From JACCXJ01 sp052387115 (lineage in GTDB: Bacteria; Pseudomonadota; Gammaproteobacteria; JACCXJ01), in NCBI GenBank assembly GCA_052387115.1, contig JBQTJM010000368.1:1-6614 (forward strand): a DNA stretch of 6,614 nucleotides, given 5' to 3'. Positions 1 to 4,566 of this stretch are shown here, piece by piece. A program made the position numbers and the translations under genes. The notes below the pieces were generated by a model. The model saw only the letters and a list, made by a program, of their open reading frames with translations, made no database searches and had not been told where the DNA came from. Positions within the stretch are counted from its first letter, which is position 1. Every line of letters begins with the position of its first letter.

Positions 1-1
1 C

Positions 2-109
2 TCCCGCCTCGACTGCACGAAGCTGGCCCAGACCTTCGGCCTCTATCTGCCGGATTGGCGTACCGCATTGACCTCGACCCTCGATGGGATCTTCGAGCAC
101 GGGTCGTGA
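2..109 (+). CDS. rmlD: dTDP-4-dehydrorhamnose reductase, C-terminal end (partial)
   Basis: Only the last 35 codons are inside the window, ending with TGA at 107-109. The visible residues begin SRLDCTKLAQTFGLYLPDW and end ...LDGIFEHGS. This matches the C-terminal signature of RmlD/RfbD: an 'NSRLD' segment, a Lys-Leu, a 'TFG' and a 'LPDW' motif before a short amphipathic helix. RmlD is a cytoplasmic NADPH-dependent reductase. It performs the last step of dTDP-L-rhamnose synthesis, which feeds LPS O-antigen or other surface polysaccharides. The rest of the gene, and probably other rml genes, lie to the left of the window. The assignment rests on recognising this short conserved tail. A different member of the extended SDR family is possible but less likely. 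Confidence 0.85.
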   Translation, partial: SRLDCTKLAQTFGLYLPDWRTALTSTLDGIFEHGS

Positions 110-136
110 GGTGCCTCAAAGCCGGCCTCAGGCACC
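110..136 (+). other. Hairpin directly after the rmlD stop
   Basis: A perfect 7-bp inverted repeat (GGTGCCT at 110-116, AGGCACC at 130-136) encloses a 13-base loop. It starts one base after the rmlD stop codon. No T-run follows, so it is not a standard intrinsic terminator. It could be a 3'-end stabilising hairpin or part of a Rho-dependent end. Confidence 0.3.
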
Positions 137-492
137 GCCCGATACGGCCGGCGGATCGAGGAATGAAACCGATCGGCGCGATGACGTCAATGCCGCGTTT
201 GCCGATCCGGCGCTGCCTAGATCGCCCCCCGTTCACCGGTTGCCTTGAGCTCATAGCGGGCCAGAGGCTCCGCGGGGCGTCTTTCAAGCGGCGCTTTAGG
301 GCTCGACTTGCGGCCCATGGTGACGGGCCGCCGGCACCTTGAAACGGCTGACGGGAAATCGGGGGGAGCTGGGTGCGGTGGCACCCGACTTTCAAACTGA
401 CTACGCATTGGAGGCCACCGCGAACGCCATGGTGGGCACTTAAGCCTCAAAGACCCGTCTAATCGTCGTACCGTCCATGGGTCGATAGAGGC
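137..492. other. Gene-free interval between rmlD and the His-rich gene
   Basis: No frame here has a credible start, ribosome binding site and protein-like sequence together. The open frames crossing it are low-complexity Arg/Pro/Ala translations typical of chance ORFs in GC-rich DNA. A minus-strand 33-residue frame ending at 217 (start at 318) has no Shine-Dalgarno. The promoter of the His-rich gene should lie here, but I see only a -10-like TCTAAT at 458-463 without a matching -35. Confidence 0.5.
371..386. other. Small perfect hairpin
   Basis: GGGTGC and GCACCC pair around a GGTG loop, giving a 6-bp stem. The bases after it (GACTTTC) contain only a three-T run, so an intrinsic terminator is weakly supported. 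It sits about 107 bases before the start of the His-rich gene. Confidence 0.25.
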
Positions 493-957
493 ATGAACAA
501 GCTTGTGCGCAGTCTGCTCGCGGTGCTCGCTCTGCTGGGCGGGGCGGGTATTGTCGATGATGCCTGGGCCAGAGGGGGACACAGGGGAGGACACGGTCAT
601 GGCGGAGGGCATGGATTCCACGGGGGCCATGGCTCTCATGGGCATCATGGACACCGCGGAAGACATGGATTCCACAAGCATCATGGACACCGCGGAAGAC
701 ATGGATTCCACAAGCACCATGGACGGCATGGTTTCCGCCATGGTTTCCATGGGCATCGTGGATTCCGCGGCCGTTTCGGTCTCGGGGCCACATTTATCTT
801 CGCGCCTTATCGGGGACACTACCCATACTACTCGCCATCTTACCGAGACACCCAGCCCGACTACTGGTACTACTGTACCGACCCCCCAGGCTACTACCCA
901 TACATCACCAACTGCCGGGCTGCTTGGCTGCCAGTCGTCCCGCACCGCCCTCCATAG
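493..957 (+). CDS. Secreted His/Gly-rich repeat protein, putative metal binding
   Basis: This is a 154-residue protein. Residues 1-26 form a Sec signal peptide: MNK, then a Leu/Ala-rich core, then an AWA cleavage site before RGG. Residues 27-92 are almost only His, Gly, Arg and Phe, with 23 histidines in 66 residues. They include a 12-residue unit repeated exactly (GHRGRHGFHKHH, residues 53-64 and 65-76 or an equivalent phase). The C-terminal part is Tyr/Pro-rich and holds two cysteines (C128, C141) in a YCTDPPGYYPYITNC motif. I recognise this motif from the ends of many short secreted proteobacterial proteins of unknown function. The upstream AGAGG (487-491) is only one base from the ATG, which is unusually close, but no other start lies between the in-frame stop at 460-462 and this ATG. 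The His density suggests binding of Ni, Zn, Cu or Co in the periplasm or outside the cell. This is inferred, not shown. Confidence 0.8.
   Translation: MNKLVRSLLAVLALLGGAGIVDDAWARGGHRGGHGHGGGHGFHGGHGSHGHHGHRGRHGFHKHHGHRGRHGFHKHHGRHGFRHGFHGHRGFRGRFGLGATFIFAPYRGHYPYYSPSYRDTQPDYWYYCTDPPGYYPYITNCRAAWLPVVPHRPP
649..720 (+). repeat. 36-bp perfect-length tandem duplication in the His-rich gene
   Basis: Units 649-684 and 685-720 differ at a single base near the end (catcat versus caccat). The unit is a multiple of three, so the reading frame is kept and 12 residues are duplicated. The near-identity suggests a recent slippage or unequal recombination event. A shorter related 12-base echo (CATGGTTTCC twice) follows within 725-750. 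Confidence 0.95.
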
Positions 958-971
958 CCAACAGGCGTCGG

Positions 972-1206
972 ATGATGCGCTTCAGGGCACTGGGCGTTTA
1001 TTGGCGGCGGGCTGTTTGCGGGCTGCCCGACCGTGCCCCGCGGGCCTGGGGTGCTGGTCTTGCCCGGGGCCGGCAAGACCTTCGAGCAATTTCGTGAAGA
1101 GGACGCAGTCCGCCGGCATTACGCGTAGGATGGGATGGGAACGACCCCGGAACAGGCCGCTGGCGACAGCGTCGCGAGGAGTGCCGGCACAGGCGCGTCT
1201 CGGGCG
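972..1206 (+). pseudogene. Broken glycine-zipper family lipoprotein gene
   Basis: Starting from the tandem ATGs at 972/975, the frame encodes MMRFRALGV. If one T of the TTT at 997-999 is skipped, it continues as IGGGLFAGC (Cys codon 1024-1026). Together these make a lipoprotein signal peptide with a FAGC lipobox. The following residues, GVLVLPGAGKTFEQF and then REEDAVRRHYA, match the hallmark N-terminal block of YMGG-like glycine-zipper lipoproteins, as I know them: VLVLPGxGKSFDQF, then DDxVCRQYA. A TAG at 1126-1128 interrupts the frame, probably replacing a CAG Gln codon. The same frame then resumes with GTTPEQAAGDSVARSAGTGA, the expected next block of the family. The usual alternating Gly/Ala zipper and the C-terminal QCMYxKG block are missing. 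With a frameshift, a nonsense codon and a truncation this is very likely a decayed gene. The right limit is approximate. Confidence 0.72.
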
Positions 1207-1329
1207 GCGCGGGTTAGCCTCGCGTGCGCCTCTCTAGAAAGCCGATCTCGGCTTTGTCGAACTTATGCGTCTCCGTTCGGGGTGGCCGTTATGTTTCTGC
1301 GCGCCACTCGCACAAGAAGGAAAAGGGTA

Positions 1330-1662
1330 TCAAGACCTAGCCCTACTTCCTCGGCGGCGACGAGGTGCTGGCTCTCCTGATCCCCTCGCTCCGGCGTCGG
1401 CGTCACTACCAGCAGCCGGAGTAATACGCTCTTCGCTGCCGGCGGCGTGTTCAACTTCGGTGGCCTCGTCGCCCTTAGCTGCAGCTTCATGTCCGGCAAC
1501 GTCGTCCTGATCGGTTCCGGCGTATTGAACGCCTTCGGCCTCGTCACCGCGGACGGCTGCAACCTCTTTGGGCTGAACAGCGTCTTCCTTTCTCGCCCAG
1601 TACAACGCGAAAAGAGCAATGCCGAGCGTAATAAGCGCGACAATGATACCTACTATTTCCAT
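1330..1662 (-). CDS. Small single-pass membrane protein with acidic repeated tail
   Basis: This 110-residue protein is of unknown family. Residues 2-22 form one strongly hydrophobic segment (EIVGIIVALITLGIALFALYW) followed by ARK, consistent with an N-out anchor. Residues 27-95 are hydrophilic, acidic and Ala/Gly-rich, and probably disordered. Within them AAVRGDEAEGVQYAGTDQ (35-52) and AAAKGDEATEVEHAAGSE (60-77) look like two diverged copies of one unit. The last residues are Arg-rich (RRRRGSRARS). The ATG at 1660-1662 is preceded by AGGGGGTGG three bases upstream, and an extended -10 promoter lies about 47 bases upstream, so the start is well supported. It converges with the decayed lipoprotein gene. 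No function can be assigned. The acidic membrane-anchored tail could serve as a tether or ion-binding region, but that is guesswork. Confidence 0.7.
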   Translation of the reverse strand: MEIVGIIVALITLGIALFALYWARKEDAVQPKEVAAVRGDEAEGVQYAGTDQDDVAGHEAAAKGDEATEVEHAAGSEERITPAAGSDADAGARGSGEPAPRRRRGSRARS

Positions 1663-1665
1663 AGT

Positions 1666-1674
1666 CCACCCCCT
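1666..1674 (-). promoter_or_regulatory. Strong Shine-Dalgarno of the small membrane protein
   Basis: On the minus strand this reads AGGGGGTGG and ends three bases before the ATG at 1662. The AGGGGG core sits at a normal distance. It fixes this ATG as the start. Confidence 0.75.
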
Positions 1675-1708
1675 ATCTCATGCGGAGCCCGTGTTAGAAA
1701 GCGAAATA

Positions 1709-1737
1709 ATTATAGCATAACGTGCGTTCCAGGTAAG
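1709..1737 (-). promoter_or_regulatory. Extended -10 sigma-70-type promoter
   Basis: On the minus strand there is a perfect TATAAT (1709-1714) preceded by TGC, which makes an extended -10. A weak -35 (CTTACC, 1732-1737) lies 17 bases further upstream. Transcription would start near 1702, leaving a leader of about 40 bases before the small membrane-protein gene. The local sequence is clearly more AT-rich than its surroundings. Confidence 0.6.
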
Positions 1738-2249
1738 TATCGACGGTGAAGACCCCGCCGATCGCGCACCGCAGCATGAGTGTGAGCCGGCGGACGAGCG
1801 TTGCACGCTCCGGGGTACACCTCCCCCTGCGACAGTCTTCGGGCGGTGGGGAGCTCTGCTTGAGGCGGGGGACCTCACGGATTACTTCTCGGCGTAGCGC
1901 TCTAAGAAACCGCGTCCTCGCGCGAGAAGCGAACAAGTGAGACTCGCCGTCCCGCGTGGCTCTGCTACGGCCCGTTCACGAGCGTGCAGGACGCCGTGCT
2001 CAGTGGGTCGAACGGATTGGCGGCAGTTCCCTCTCCTGCAGTATGCCGGCCGTGTGGGTCTGTCTCATCCTCGCCCTCAATTCACTCCTGAGCGCATGGC
2101 TTCGCGGGATCCGTGGTCTCAGCGCGGCGCCGGCCTGCTACTGGTGGCCGGTCTTGACAAGCATGCTGATCTGACCTTTGGATCCTTTTGGTATTGCGTG
2201 AGGCGCCGCGCCGCTACGCGTCCCCCTGGTTCGAGCACCTCCGAGCGGC
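1738..2249. other. Gene-free, hairpin-rich interval
   Basis: No convincing gene is seen. Open frames exist on both strands (for example plus 1746-1940 and minus 1694-1936), but none has a ribosome binding site and their translations look like chance ORFs. A plus-strand frame with a hydrophobic stretch (ATG at 2043, stop at 2174) also lacks a Shine-Dalgarno. The left part holds GAGCGT/ACGCTC (1796-1810, 3-base loop), CTCCCC/GGGGAG (1821-1853) and the palindrome CTCGCGCGAG near 1917-1927. These may belong to a structured RNA or may simply reflect high GC content. Confidence 0.4.
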
Positions 2250-2735
2250 CTATCCCCCGAGCGGGATTGAAACACCTGGCCTCGACATCAGGTTGTCCAA
2301 GGCCCGTACGTGCGCTTGCTGTTTCGTCTTCAGAGATTTGATCAGTGATTTGACCTCAGGAGATAAGGCCCGATGGTGAAGTACGGCTTGGTATTCCTTG
2401 AGGCCAGTCTCCTCGCCTTCCTTCAAAACCTCCAGCGCAGCTTTATCGCCGAACCGGTTGACATCGCCAAACAGCCTCGCGGCATCCATGCGCCGATGGG
2501 ACCAACTATCCCATGCCCGTGTCTGTGTGTCATTGACCGGTGTTCCCCCCAACCGCTGGACCTCGGTTCCGAGCTGTGACACGGCCTGAAGATGGTCCAC
2601 CAAGATGTGGAACAATGCCTGAATTTGCGGGTCGGGGCTAAGGACCTTCCATTCCTTGTCTTGGAGGGCCTGTTCATAGGTCTCGACCGCCGATAGTTCT
2701 GTGTTCAAGAGATGATTGATCTTTCGGTGATTCAT
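2250..2735 (-). CDS. DUF2383-like four-helix (ferritin-like) protein
   Basis: This 161-residue soluble protein is predicted to form four amphipathic helices, roughly residues 4-26, 36-63, 78-120 (with a break) and 125-149. The pattern LLNTELSAVETYEQAL, then DHLQAV, then GEETGLKEYQ, then QQAHVRALDNL is that of the DUF2383/PA2169-type ferritin-like bundle. Residues placed like di-metal ligands of the ferritin-like superfamily are E13, H48, E109 and H142. Whether metal is bound is inferred. No signal peptide is present, so it is cytoplasmic. An earlier in-frame ATG exists at 2784-2786. I chose the ATG at 2733-2735 because GGGAGG lies five bases upstream of it and the family homology begins there. 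The gene is separated by 322 bases from the CPBP gene upstream and has its own promoter and operator-like sites. Proteins of this type often appear in stress regulons, but their role is poorly known. Confidence 0.75.
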   Translation of the reverse strand: MNHRKINHLLNTELSAVETYEQALQDKEWKVLSPDPQIQALFHILVDHLQAVSQLGTEVQRLGGTPVNDTQTRAWDSWSHRRMDAARLFGDVNRFGDKAALEVLKEGEETGLKEYQAVLHHRALSPEVKSLIKSLKTKQQAHVRALDNLMSRPGVSIPLGG

Positions 2736-2740
2736 GTGTG

Positions 2741-2746
2741 CCTCCC
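2741..2746 (-). promoter_or_regulatory. Shine-Dalgarno that fixes the start of the DUF2383-like gene
   Basis: GGGAGG on the minus strand is followed after five bases by ATG (2733-2735). It lies inside the longer open frame, so the upstream ATGs are unlikely to be used. Confidence 0.75.
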
Positions 2747-2838
2747 ACATTCGTGCCGGGCATCCCACTCGCTGGAAAGGCCGCAACGCCTGTGCCAGAC
2801 GCCCTCGCCCGGACGATCCCTGCCCGTGTTCAACGACG

Positions 2839-2866
2839 TTTATGATCGCGGATGCGATCCTGACAA
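2839..2866 (-). promoter_or_regulatory. Candidate sigma-70 promoter of the DUF2383-like gene
   Basis: On the minus strand there is a -35 TTGTCA (2861-2866, five of six to consensus), a 16-base spacer and a -10 CATAAA (2839-2844, four of six). Transcription would start near 2832, about 97 bases before the ATG. The slightly short spacer and imperfect -10 suggest a promoter that needs help. That fits the operator-like repeats just upstream. Confidence 0.45.
2844..2859. promoter_or_regulatory. Dyad in the promoter spacer
   Basis: GATCGC and GCGATC form a perfect 6-bp inverted repeat around GGAT. It falls almost exactly between the proposed -10 and -35 elements. A regulator bound here would block or distort the promoter. 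It could equally be chance in GC-rich DNA. Confidence 0.35.
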
Positions 2867-2884
2867 GAGCTCGGGCGCAGGGGT

Positions 2885-2925
2885 CGGTAAGGGTTACAGG
2901 GGCTCCCGGTAAGGATTACAGAGCC
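2885..2925. promoter_or_regulatory. Twin palindromic operator-like sites, 22 bp apart
   Basis: CGGTAAGGGTTACAG and CGGTAAGGATTACAG occur at 2885-2899 and 2907-2921. Each contains the palindrome GTAA-N3-TTAC (2887-2897 and 2909-2919). The copies are spaced exactly 22 bp, about two helical turns, so both face the same side of the DNA. Relative to the inferred transcription start they are centred near -60 and -82, positions typical of class I activator sites. The cognate regulator is unknown. Confidence 0.5.
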
Positions 2926-2959
2926 GGGCGGGGATCCTCGGCTTGCGGCGGGCACCGAA

Positions 2960-3011
2960 GTTGCCCGGACCTTCACGTGTGCTTCGCTGCATTCGCCTTC
3001 CGTCGGGCAAC
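2960..3011. repeat. Inverted repeat with long loop
   Basis: GTTGCCCG (2960-2967) and CGGGCAAC (3004-3011) are perfect complements separated by 36 bases. The element lies just downstream of the CPBP gene, in the 3' region of its transcript. No T-run follows on either strand. Confidence 0.35.
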
Positions 3012-3057
3012 GACCGGATTGGCCGGCTGCTAGCTCGACCAAAAAAACGGTTCGACC

Positions 3058-3735
3058 TTACCATAGCGAGCCTAGCCACTCGTCGAGTAGATCTCTGCCA
3101 TATATCCAGTAATAGAAGCCGGCCCCGAGTACTGCATGCGAGAGGGCGATCGGCGTCAACATACGGAATCTGTAGTACATGGAGGTCCAGAACACCCCCA
3201 TAAGCGACGTCACGAGTGCGACTGTCAAGTCCGGTAGATGGGTCATCGCATAGCTAATTCCAGTGAGCACAATGGCGAATAGCGGCGATTGTGTAGGGAT
3301 CACTGTGCGTAAGCGCCCCAACAGATAAAATTGGAAAAGCGTCTGTTGCAACAGCGCCCAAGGGAAGAACAGACCGATCGCCGGCAATAAATGCCAAGTG
3401 AACACTTGTGCTAACGCCTGATCCCATCCTCCCTGCGCATAGGCGATCCCCATCCCGAGAACCAGGAGCATCAAGACCAAACACGCCGTCACTGTCAGAG
3501 TGATGAGGAAGCACTTCCGGCGCCTCGCGCGATCGCTCATGTGGTCGTCGCCCGGTGCAAACTGGCTCCAGACCATCCGGCGGGTGAATTTCGCATTGAG
3601 ACCGATTAAACCGACTGCCAAAAGGGCCAGGCCCACATCGACGCCCCAAGGCCGCTCGGGAAAGACGAGGAGAAAACCCGTCGCGCAGACCCCGAGGAGG
3701 ACGAGCTCGATCGATAACCGACGCCGCAAGGTCAT
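3058..3735 (-). CDS. CPBP-family membrane protein with altered active-site motif
   Basis: This 225-residue polytopic inner-membrane protein has about six to seven hydrophobic segments. The layout is that of the CPBP (CAAX protease and bacteriocin-processing) family. Motif 1 is WALLQQTLFQFYLLGRL, where active members carry EExxxxR, as in EELLFRGFLLGRL. Here both glutamates are Gln and the Arg is also replaced (Gln). Motif 2 is ISYAMTHLPDL with its His kept, and motif 3 is TPIALSHAVLG, also with its His kept. In the reading that begins at 3747 these are Q134-Q135, H170 and H204. The glutamate normally activates water, so proteolysis is doubtful and a scaffold, chaperone-like or immunity role is possible. 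The ATG at 3733-3735 has no clear Shine-Dalgarno. A TTG at 3745-3747 adds four residues and has AGGGG 14 bases upstream, so the exact start is uncertain. It lies 31 bases behind the beta-barrel gene, in the same operon. Confidence 0.75.
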   Translation of the reverse strand: MTLRRRLSIELVLLGVCATGFLLVFPERPWGVDVGLALLAVGLIGLNAKFTRRMVWSQFAPGDDHMSDRARRRKCFLITLTVTACLVLMLLVLGMGIAYAQGGWDQALAQVFTWHLLPAIGLFFPWALLQQTLFQFYLLGRLRTVIPTQSPLFAIVLTGISYAMTHLPDLTVALVTSLMGVFWTSMYYRFRMLTPIALSHAVLGAGFYYWIYGRDLLDEWLGSLW

Positions 3736-3766
3736 AGAGGAAGCCAAATTAACAGAAGTATCCCCT

Positions 3767-4534
3767 TTACCAGGTGTATTCCAAACCCACCCTGGCGCTG
3801 ATCAATTCGTCCGTGTCAACCTCGACGGATATGAAGGGGTTCACGTGTTTGTCGATTTCGATGTCGTATTCCACGCCCGCCAGGACGGCGGAGGAGCCAT
3901 CCTCGCCGTCGGCCGGGGAGGTGTTCCCGAATACTTCCGCAAAGAAACTCAAGTTCTCGGTTACGCCATAATCGACGGAGAAGGTATAGATGAATTGCTC
4001 CTTCAAGTCCTCTCCTGCCGGGGAGCCAAACGTCTCGTACTCAAGCTCCAGGTTCAAATCCAATTCGCCGAACTCCTTTCCCGAGATAACGGAAGCGGAA
4101 TAGTCAGCCTTACCGGTGCCGATCTTCCCGTTATCGGCGGTGGGAATTTTAACTTTCCCTGCCAGCACGACCGCCGGCCACGGCCCCTCCCCCCCGATAG
4201 CCAGATAGGCCACGGTGAAATCCGTGTCCCCGATTCCACTAGCGTCGGATTCATCGTTCGGCATCTGCCGTTCCCAGAAGACCGGCTCCAGAAGAAGCTG
4301 AATGCGATCGCTCGGGGCATACTGAATCCCCGTTTCGAAGGTAATCGCCTTGCCGTCTCTGTCCCTTTCAAATTGTAATGCATTTTCGATGACCAGATTC
4401 CCCTCCTCGCGCACGATACGCGTGGTCCCGGCATCACGGGCAAGATCGGCCCATACGGGGGTCGCCGCTAACACGGCGACGCACACCGCGAAACGATGCG
4501 CAAGTCGGCATTTCCCCTTCAATGTGTTGATCAT
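3767..4534 (-). CDS. Outer-membrane beta-barrel protein, MetA-like transporter family
   Basis: This is a 255-residue protein. Residues 1-29 are a Sec signal peptide: MINTLKGKCRLAHRF, a hydrophobic core, and a VWA cleavage site before D30. The mature part alternates polar and hydrophobic residues in short strands and ends ARVGLEYTW. The terminal aromatic residue is typical of proteins recognised by the BAM machinery. SGIGDTDFTVAYLAI (99-113) and KVKIPTADNGKIGTGKADY (127-145) resemble conserved blocks of the 'MetA-pathway of phenol degradation'/transporter barrel family (pfam Phenol_MetA_deg type). The start is the ATG at 4532-4534, chosen for the signal peptide. Longer in-frame starts would run deep into the pump gene. 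It lies 28 bases after the czcA-like stop and 31 before the CPBP gene. In this context it may help substrate passage across the outer membrane. It is not a TolC/CzcC-type channel. Confidence 0.78.
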   Translation of the reverse strand: MINTLKGKCRLAHRFAVCVAVLAATPVWADLARDAGTTRIVREEGNLVIENALQFERDRDGKAITFETGIQYAPSDRIQLLLEPVFWERQMPNDESDASGIGDTDFTVAYLAIGGEGPWPAVVLAGKVKIPTADNGKIGTGKADYSASVISGKEFGELDLNLELEYETFGSPAGEDLKEQFIYTFSVDYGVTENLSFFAEVFGNTSPADGEDGSSAVLAGVEYDIEIDKHVNPFISVEVDTDELISARVGLEYTW

Positions 4535-4566
4535 TGCAGGGGTGGAAGGGGCAATGCCCGCTTCAT
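4531..4566 (-). CDS. Possible 11-codon leader ORF linking pump and barrel genes
   Basis: It encodes MKRALPLPPLQ. Its ATG (4564-4566) overlaps the czcA-like stop TGA (4563-4565) as ATGA, and its own TGA (4531-4533) overlaps the barrel gene's ATG (4532-4534) in the same way. A G-run (GGGGGG, 4575-4580) lies eight bases upstream as a Shine-Dalgarno, whereas the barrel gene has no clear one of its own. Translation through this mini-ORF could deliver ribosomes to the barrel start. It may be chance, as the peptide itself has no recognisable features. Confidence 0.35.
   Translation of the reverse strand: MKRALPLPPLQ

Noticed and set aside
164..196. Minus-strand RGIDVIAPIGF, faintly like the RGIEMIAP part of IS5-type transposases
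   Set aside because: Only about eight residues agree, and no flanking transposase motifs or terminal inverted repeats are seen.
458..463. TCTAAT as a -10 for the His-rich gene
   Set aside because: No -35-like hexamer lies 16-18 bases upstream, so a promoter call would rest on one hexamer.
503..1237. A 244-codon open frame on + and a 242-codon open frame on - (217-945) across the His-rich gene
   Set aside because: They are other frames of the low-complexity repeat DNA. The repeat unit is a multiple of three, which keeps all frames open. No Shine-Dalgarno and no protein-like composition is seen.
1956..2174. A 72-codon frame with a hydrophobic stretch on +
   Set aside because: It has a GTG start without Shine-Dalgarno, and the inner ATG at 2043 also lacks one. 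No family is recognised.
2263..2273. GGGATTGAAAC, resembling the end of many CRISPR repeats
   Set aside because: It occurs only once and is inside the last codons of the DUF2383-like gene. There is no array.
3041..3047. T7 run on the minus strand just after the CPBP stop, as a terminator
   Set aside because: Only a three-base-pair stem (GGT/ACC) can form before it, so an intrinsic terminator is not supported.
3500..4378. A 292-codon open frame on + antisense to the CPBP and barrel genes
   Set aside because: It spans two well-supported genes on the other strand, and its sequence matches no recognisable family.
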